A stretch of 19,167 nt of DNA. Source: JBAZOJ01 sp041648755 (lineage in GTDB: Bacteria; Planctomycetota; B143-G9). The notes beneath the pieces are model-generated. The model saw nothing but the letters and a program-made list of their open reading frames with translations. It was not told the DNA's origin and searched no databases. The stretch lies in assembly GCA_041648755.1 (NCBI GenBank), contig JBAZOJ010000039.1, positions 1 to 19,167 on the forward strand, read 5' to 3'. This document shows positions 16,015 to 19,167 of the stretch, one piece after another. A program made the translations under genes and the position numbers. Within the stretch, counting starts at the first letter, position 1. Every line of letters begins with the position of its first letter.

Positions 16015-16521
16015 CTACCTGCCCTTGACCGCTGTGCCTTCCTGCGCCGCCTTGAGTTCCTTGCGGCGGATTTCGCGCAGAATCTTGCGGACGGAGGCAG
16101 GTGTCAGCTTGCCGTAGGTCTGCTCGTCAATCATCATCACGGGAGCGAGCGAGCAGCAGCCTATGCAGGCCACTGTGAAGAAGGTAAAAATCCCGTCCTC
16201 GGTTGTTCCGGATACCTCGACGCCGAGTTCATCCTGAACCGAGTTGGAAATGGCCTTGGCGCCAGCAACGTGACAGGCAGTTCCGACACAAACGCGAACC
16301 ATGTGTTTGCCCATAGGCTGCAGCCGGAACTGGCTGTAGAAGGTTATCACTCCGTAGATGGAGGACTCCGGAATCCTTGTAACTCCGGAAATGTACTGGA
16401 TCGCCTGCCGGGGAATGTAGCCAAAATGATCCTGAGCGGATTGAAGGAGGGGAATCAACTCGCCGGGCGTGCCGTCGTAGCGCCACAGGCGGAAGGAAAA
16501 GTCCAGGTCTTTGTTTTCCAT
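16015..16521 (-). CDS. nuoE: NuoE-like [2Fe-2S] subunit
   Basis: This 168-aa protein has the normal NuoE/HydC/HndA size. It has the family helical start (P-L-L-Q-S-A-Q-D-H-F-G-Y-I-P) and the thioredoxin-like [2Fe-2S] domain with C78-x4-C83 and C119-x3-C123. In complex I and HydABC enzymes this subunit sits beside the FMN subunit and carries the off-path [2Fe-2S] cluster. A purine-rich but weak ribosome site (GAGAGAAAAAG) precedes the ATG. Three hairpins lie between it and the upstream response-regulator gene. Its partners are the next two genes, and no other complex I subunit is present in the window. Confidence 0.94.
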   Translation of the reverse strand: MENKDLDFSFRLWRYDGTPGELIPLLQSAQDHFGYIPRQAIQYISGVTRIPESSIYGVITFYSQFRLQPMGKHMVRVCVGTACHVAGAKAISNSVQDELGVEVSGTTEDGIFTFFTVACIGCCSLAPVMMIDEQTYGKLTPASVRKILREIRRKELKAAQEGTAVKGR

Positions 16522-16539
16522 ACTTTTTCTCTCGGTGTT

Positions 16540-16655
16540 CGGCCCGGGGTGCCGGGCCGCGTTTCAAGAATGGTCGGGCGGCGAAGGCCGGCCCGATGAC
16601 CGGATGCTGTCGTTCAAAGAGCGTCCGCCGCCCGCGCAGCGAGCGCGAGCGGCGG
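16540..16655 (-). other. Three consecutive RNA hairpins between regulator and nuoE-like gene
   Basis: The 143-nt gap between the two genes contains three stem-loops. At 16625-16655 a 13-position stem closes a five-base loop; its one C/A mismatch in the plus strand becomes a G-U pair in the minus-strand RNA. At 16574-16596 there is a 9-bp stem with one bulged base and a four-base loop. At 16540-16559 an 8-bp perfect stem has a four-base loop. None is followed by a T-run, so they look like processing or stability elements, or factor-dependent attenuation, rather than an intrinsic terminator. Confidence 0.7.
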
Positions 16656-16664
16656 GTGTAGAGT

Positions 16665-17663
16665 TTAGAAATCCATCAACTTGATGATCTTGGCTTCGCG
16701 CACGCGCAGGACGCCATCGATGGAGTTGAGCTTTTCGATTATCTTCGGGATCTTGCCAACGGCTCCGCCCTCGGTGATCATGCCGACCAGCTTCGAGCCA
16801 TCGTCGATCACGTCGCAGAAAACGACCTCGTCAACGAAGAACACCGTGGTAAATATCTGCTGGATGTAGTTCTTGTCCACGTCAACGACGATGTAGCTTG
16901 TTGTGCCGCGCTCTTCGTTCATGCGCTGCTTGGAGGGGTCTTTCACGGTCTTGCCGTACACGTTGATGAAGTCCTTGATGTCGCGGTCGAGCTTCGGACG
17001 CGACACCTTGGAAGCGGACACGACCTCGATTCCCTGGATCTTCCGTATCTGGCTGAACAGAGAGTCAATCTTTTCCTGGGAGGATGCCTGGGCCAGAAGG
17101 ATGATGTCAACATCGCCGCGCACGGCATCGCATTGGGCAATGCCTTCCATCATGTACAGCTCACGGAAGATCTCCATGCTGCGCTCAGACTCGGTGATGC
17201 GGATCGTGAGGTATGCGCTTACCGATTCGCGGATGGCGCCGGAAGCCTTGTCAGCCTCGGCGGATTTGGGCGCGGCGAGGGTGCTGGCGCCGGGGGTAAG
17301 CTTGTCGAGGGCCTCGACGAGATCGGAGATCTCGAAGGGCTTGTCAAGGTACGCGGTATTCAATTCGGAAAGCGCCGTTGCCTTGAGCAGGTCATCGCCG
17401 AATCCGGTGATCACGAGAACGGGGAGTTCCGGGAAGTCGTTCTTGATGACCTTTAGAATCTTCAGTCCGTCAATGTCGGGCATGAAGATGTCGGTGATGA
17501 GGTAGTCGTAGCCGATACCTTTTGCACGAGCACCGTTCAGCTCATGGATGGCTGAGATGCCGTCCGGGCAGGCCGTGCAGGTGTAGTTTTCCTGCATAAG
17601 GCCGAAGGACAGGTTGCGGCGAATTTCGGGTTCATCGTCAATGATCAGGACCCGCTTGCTCAT
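16665..17663 (-). CDS. Response regulator with two Lrp/AsnC-type (RAM) domains
   Basis: The protein has 332 aa. The receiver domain (about 1-122) has D9-D10, phospho-acceptor D58 in Y-L-I-T-D-I-F-M-P-D, T86 and K108. After an Ala/Lys-rich linker come two domains of the Lrp/AsnC ligand-binding (RAM) type: about 148-222 (Y-L-T-I-R-I-T to V-V-S-A-S-K-V) and about 255-330 (S-Y-I-V-V-D-V-D to R-V-R-E-A-K-I). No helix-turn-helix is visible, so output is probably through protein contact or ligand sensing rather than direct DNA binding. AGGAGG lies a few bases before the ATG. It is the first gene of the minus-strand run that leads into the NuoEF-like oxidoreductase genes, and may share the kinase encoded downstream. 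The RAM assignment rests on the beta-alpha-beta pattern and is moderately sure. Confidence 0.85.
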   Translation of the reverse strand: MSKRVLIIDDEPEIRRNLSFGLMQENYTCTACPDGISAIHELNGARAKGIGYDYLITDIFMPDIDGLKILKVIKNDFPELPVLVITGFGDDLLKATALSELNTAYLDKPFEISDLVEALDKLTPGASTLAAPKSAEADKASGAIRESVSAYLTIRITESERSMEIFRELYMMEGIAQCDAVRGDVDIILLAQASSQEKIDSLFSQIRKIQGIEVVSASKVSRPKLDRDIKDFINVYGKTVKDPSKQRMNEERGTTSYIVVDVDKNYIQQIFTTVFFVDEVVFCDVIDDGSKLVGMITEGGAVGKIPKIIEKLNSIDGVLRVREAKIIKLMDF

Positions 17664-17698
17664 TGAAACCTCCTTAAAGGTCGTTGCGGCAAGTCGTG

Positions 17699-17740
17699 AA
17701 AAAAGGCTCGAATAAGCCGCGAAGCAAGGCTTATCGCGGC
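17699..17740 (-). promoter_or_regulatory. Overlapping leader hairpins before a T6 run
   Basis: In the minus-strand leader, 17728-17734 can pair with 17712-17718 (7 bp), or 17735-17740 can pair with 17716-17721 (6 bp); the two are mutually exclusive. The segment 17715-17718 can also pair with 17705-17708, a 4-bp stem followed at once by six T (17699-17704). This is attenuator-like, but the terminator stem is weak. Confidence 0.35.
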
Positions 17741-17761
17741 CTGCGGCGACGCTCGTGGGTG

Positions 17762-17767
17762 ATTATA
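17762..17767 (-). promoter_or_regulatory. Possible -10 box of the regulator-oxidoreductase operon
   Basis: A perfect TATAAT on the minus strand, about 99 bases before the response-regulator ATG, would give a leader of about 90 nt containing the overlapping hairpins. No good -35 hexamer is seen at 16-18 bp, so an activator may be needed or the match may be chance. Confidence 0.45.
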
Positions 17768-17878
17768 TGCGGGTTTCTCGCAGTTTCCACACTTTGATGC
17801 AGCCTTGGGCTGGAGACGTTAGGCTGCGGGCTGGAGGGCGGACTGCGACTGCGGATCCCCTTTCGGGCGTCTCCCCGG

Positions 17879-17907
17879 TTGCATCACGAGCAAAATGGTA
17901 GTACGAT
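17879..17907 (+). promoter_or_regulatory. Weak promoter candidate for the exported protein gene
   Basis: TTGCAT and TACGAT are 17 bp apart on the plus strand, about 93 bp before the GTG at 18000. Both boxes match the consensus only partly. Confidence 0.25.
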
Positions 17908-17913
17908 GAGCCT

Positions 17914-18003
17914 ATGAGGAAAAACGTCCACCAAGATGCCTGCGAGGGCGAGTGCGGGCAAAGGATGCCAAGGTCCGTTCCATACGCGGAAAAAGGTAAG
18001 TGA
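17914..18003 (+). CDS. Doubtful 29-aa leader ORF overlapping the next start
   Basis: An ATG frame of 29 codons contains a C-x3-C pair and many charged residues. Its TGA overlaps the downstream GTG start (GTGA), the arrangement seen in translational coupling. It has no convincing ribosome site and resembles no family I know. A chance frame is at least as likely. Confidence 0.2.
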   Translation: MRKNVHQDACEGECGQRMPRSVPYAEKGK

Positions 18004-19167
18004 TCAGTAAAACCAGCATCTTCCTGGCAGCGTTGTGCGTTCTGATCGCCGCAGGTTTCTGCAGCGTCGGATCCCATTCACAAATCCCGACCCGCAGCAG
18101 CGGAGGAAGCGCAGCACTTTCTGCATCTCCACGTGTGTCTCAGACACGACCGGAGAAGCCTGCCGACCGGCGCGTCCTTATCTCAGAGCTTCCGGTTTCG
18201 CTAAGCACTGAGTTGTTCGCGGTAAACGAAAGCGAGACGGCTTTCGCCGTTGCTGGCGATACCGCGATGGTGGTCGAATTGGAGGTCCCTTCCTGCAAAT
18301 ACCTGATGTCGTGGAATCTTCCGGAAGCGCCATCGAAGTTGTTCACCGACGGGGACAGGTACCTTGCTATCATAGACAAAGAGATAATCTCTCTGACATC
18401 CACAGGTCAGGAGGTAATTGGAGCCGTTCCCACCGAGGCAAACACCTTCGCCGCAATGCCCGAGGGATGCGTGTTGCGTAGGCGGGCGCGCCCATTGTCC
18501 TGCAACAACGGGAATATCCTTTGGTCTGGCGAGAACCGCCCCCTTGGCAGTCTTCGGGATCCGCGAATCCAGGGCGATCTGATTCTGCTGTGGACGGATG
18601 TTTCGGGAAAGCCCCTGAAGGTTGTTCAGGGCGAGGACTTGAGCGAGTATGAGGGCTGCCGCGTTACGCCGGGCGGGCGATGGACACTTTCCAAGGGGAA
18701 AGACTGTCAATGGCTGATGACCTTGGACGGCTGCGCGGAACTACCGGCGGGAGGAACACTTGTGACGCTGGGGCATACGGGTTTTGCCTTGGCTTTCGAC
18801 GGGTACCGCGATGAGTACGATGCCGCCACCGGTGAGGTTGTGCGCAGAAACGAGCCGCTGCAGATCCTCCCAAACGACCCGTCCAAGAGGGAAGCCGGGT
18901 ATTACCTGACGCCGACAGGCTGTCGAATTACCGACTCGGGCAGAATCCTGCAACCGGACGGAAAACCCGATCCCCGCCAAGATCTCCGCCTCGTCTCCCG
19001 CGATCGGGAGTACCTTTATCTGGCGGATGGAGCCGCGAACAGGTTTGTCAGAGCCTGCATCGAGACCGATACCGTGGAGAGATTCCCTTGCGACGGCGTC
19101 CCCCTCTATCTCGATGCGGAAATCAGAGTGGCTTACAAGGATAATCGACTGTTCGTTAACGGTCGCG
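18000..19167 (+). CDS. Exported protein of unknown function (partial)
   Basis: I see 389 open codons running off the right edge, so the C-terminus is missing. The GTG start follows an in-frame TAA directly, with AAAGG just before it. The N-terminus has a basic residue and a hydrophobic core (I-F-L-A-A-L-C-V-L-I-A-A-G-F), then a Ser/Arg/Pro-rich linker, so export is likely. C21 is preceded by Phe and does not make a good lipobox. The mature part is beta-rich with blade-like stretches (D-G-D-R-Y-L-A-I-I-D near residue 115 and similar), suggestive of a beta-propeller but not proven. It carries at least eight cysteines, which could form disulfides outside the cytoplasm. I do not recognise the family. 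It is divergent from the regulator-oxidoreductase operon. Confidence 0.7.
   Translation, partial: MISKTSIFLAALCVLIAAGFCSVGSHSQIPTRSSGGSAALSASPRVSQTRPEKPADRRVLISELPVSLSTELFAVNESETAFAVAGDTAMVVELEVPSCKYLMSWNLPEAPSKLFTDGDRYLAIIDKEIISLTSTGQEVIGAVPTEANTFAAMPEGCVLRRRARPLSCNNGNILWSGENRPLGSLRDPRIQGDLILLWTDVSGKPLKVVQGEDLSEYEGCRVTPGGRWTLSKGKDCQWLMTLDGCAELPAGGTLVTLGHTGFALAFDGYRDEYDAATGEVVRRNEPLQILPNDPSKREAGYYLTPTGCRITDSGRILQPDGKPDPRQDLRLVSRDREYLYLADGAANRFVRACIETDTVERFPCDGVPLYLDAEIRVAYKDNRLFVNGR

Larger units (their letters stand above)
17664..17999. other. Divergent intergenic region, no confirmed gene
   Basis: This 336-bp region separates the minus-strand response regulator from the plus-strand exported protein gene. 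It holds a minus-strand TATAAT, overlapping leader hairpins before a T6 run, a weak plus-strand promoter candidate and a doubtful 29-codon plus-strand frame. The middle part (about 17800-17875) has imperfect repeats of GGGCTGGAG and nothing else I can name. Confidence 0.7.

Noticed and set aside
10469..16521. [FeFe]-hydrogenase (HydABC) or active formate dehydrogenase
   Set aside because: No H-cluster Cys motifs occur in any subunit, and the molybdopterin-fold domain has no Cys or Sec at the ligand position.
10469..17663. Respiratory complex I locus
   Set aside because: Only E-, F- and G-like subunits occur. No membrane or quinone-module gene is present, and the G-like chain contains a GltD module foreign to complex I.

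Overview
The window comes from a moderately GC-rich bacterium, most likely an uncultured anaerobe with a Gram-negative envelope. The reasons are exported or lipoprotein-type proteins, a soluble flavin/Fe-S NAD(P)H oxidoreductase with no respiratory membrane subunits in view, and a DUF2225-like/zinc-ribbon pair. I cannot assign a phylum. Nearly all genes lie on the minus strand. No tRNA, rRNA, CRISPR array, insertion sequence or phage gene is visible.

Region 1 (1-4317, minus) is a compact operon: enolase, an unrecognised 279-aa protein whose ATG overlaps the enolase stop, a 103-aa TFIIB-type zinc-ribbon protein, and an exported protein with two DUF2225-like Cys4 modules that runs off the left edge. 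A TATAAT box sits in front of enolase, next to a strong terminator belonging to the following gene.

Region 2 (4340-7008) holds a 757-aa exported protein with four Asp-rich repeats and an alpha/beta-hydrolase-like C-terminus that lacks the nucleophile serine. It is divergent from a small plus-strand TusA-family sulfurtransferase.

Region 3 (7005-17770, minus) is the centre of the window. In transcription order it encodes a response regulator with two Lrp/AsnC-type (RAM) domains, a NuoE-like subunit, a HydB/HndC-type NuoF-like subunit, and a 1234-aa fusion of a [2Fe-2S] domain, a GltD-type FAD/NADPH module, ferredoxin clusters and a NuoG-like molybdopterin-fold domain without a metal-ligand Cys/Sec. 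A textbook terminator follows, then a soluble PAS/GAF-like histidine kinase with a cysteine cluster in its second PAS domain, and an NtrC-like regulator whose AAA+ domain has lost GAFTGA, the Walker B glutamate and both arginine-finger positions. The simplest reading is a cytoplasmic NADH/NADPH/ferredoxin electron-transfer enzyme, possibly bifurcating, with its own redox-responsive signalling genes on both sides.

Region 4 (17664-19167) is a 336-nt divergent intergenic region followed by a plus-strand exported protein of unknown function, cut by the right edge. Several genes here run off the window or use GTG starts, so a simple search for complete ATG reading frames misses them.
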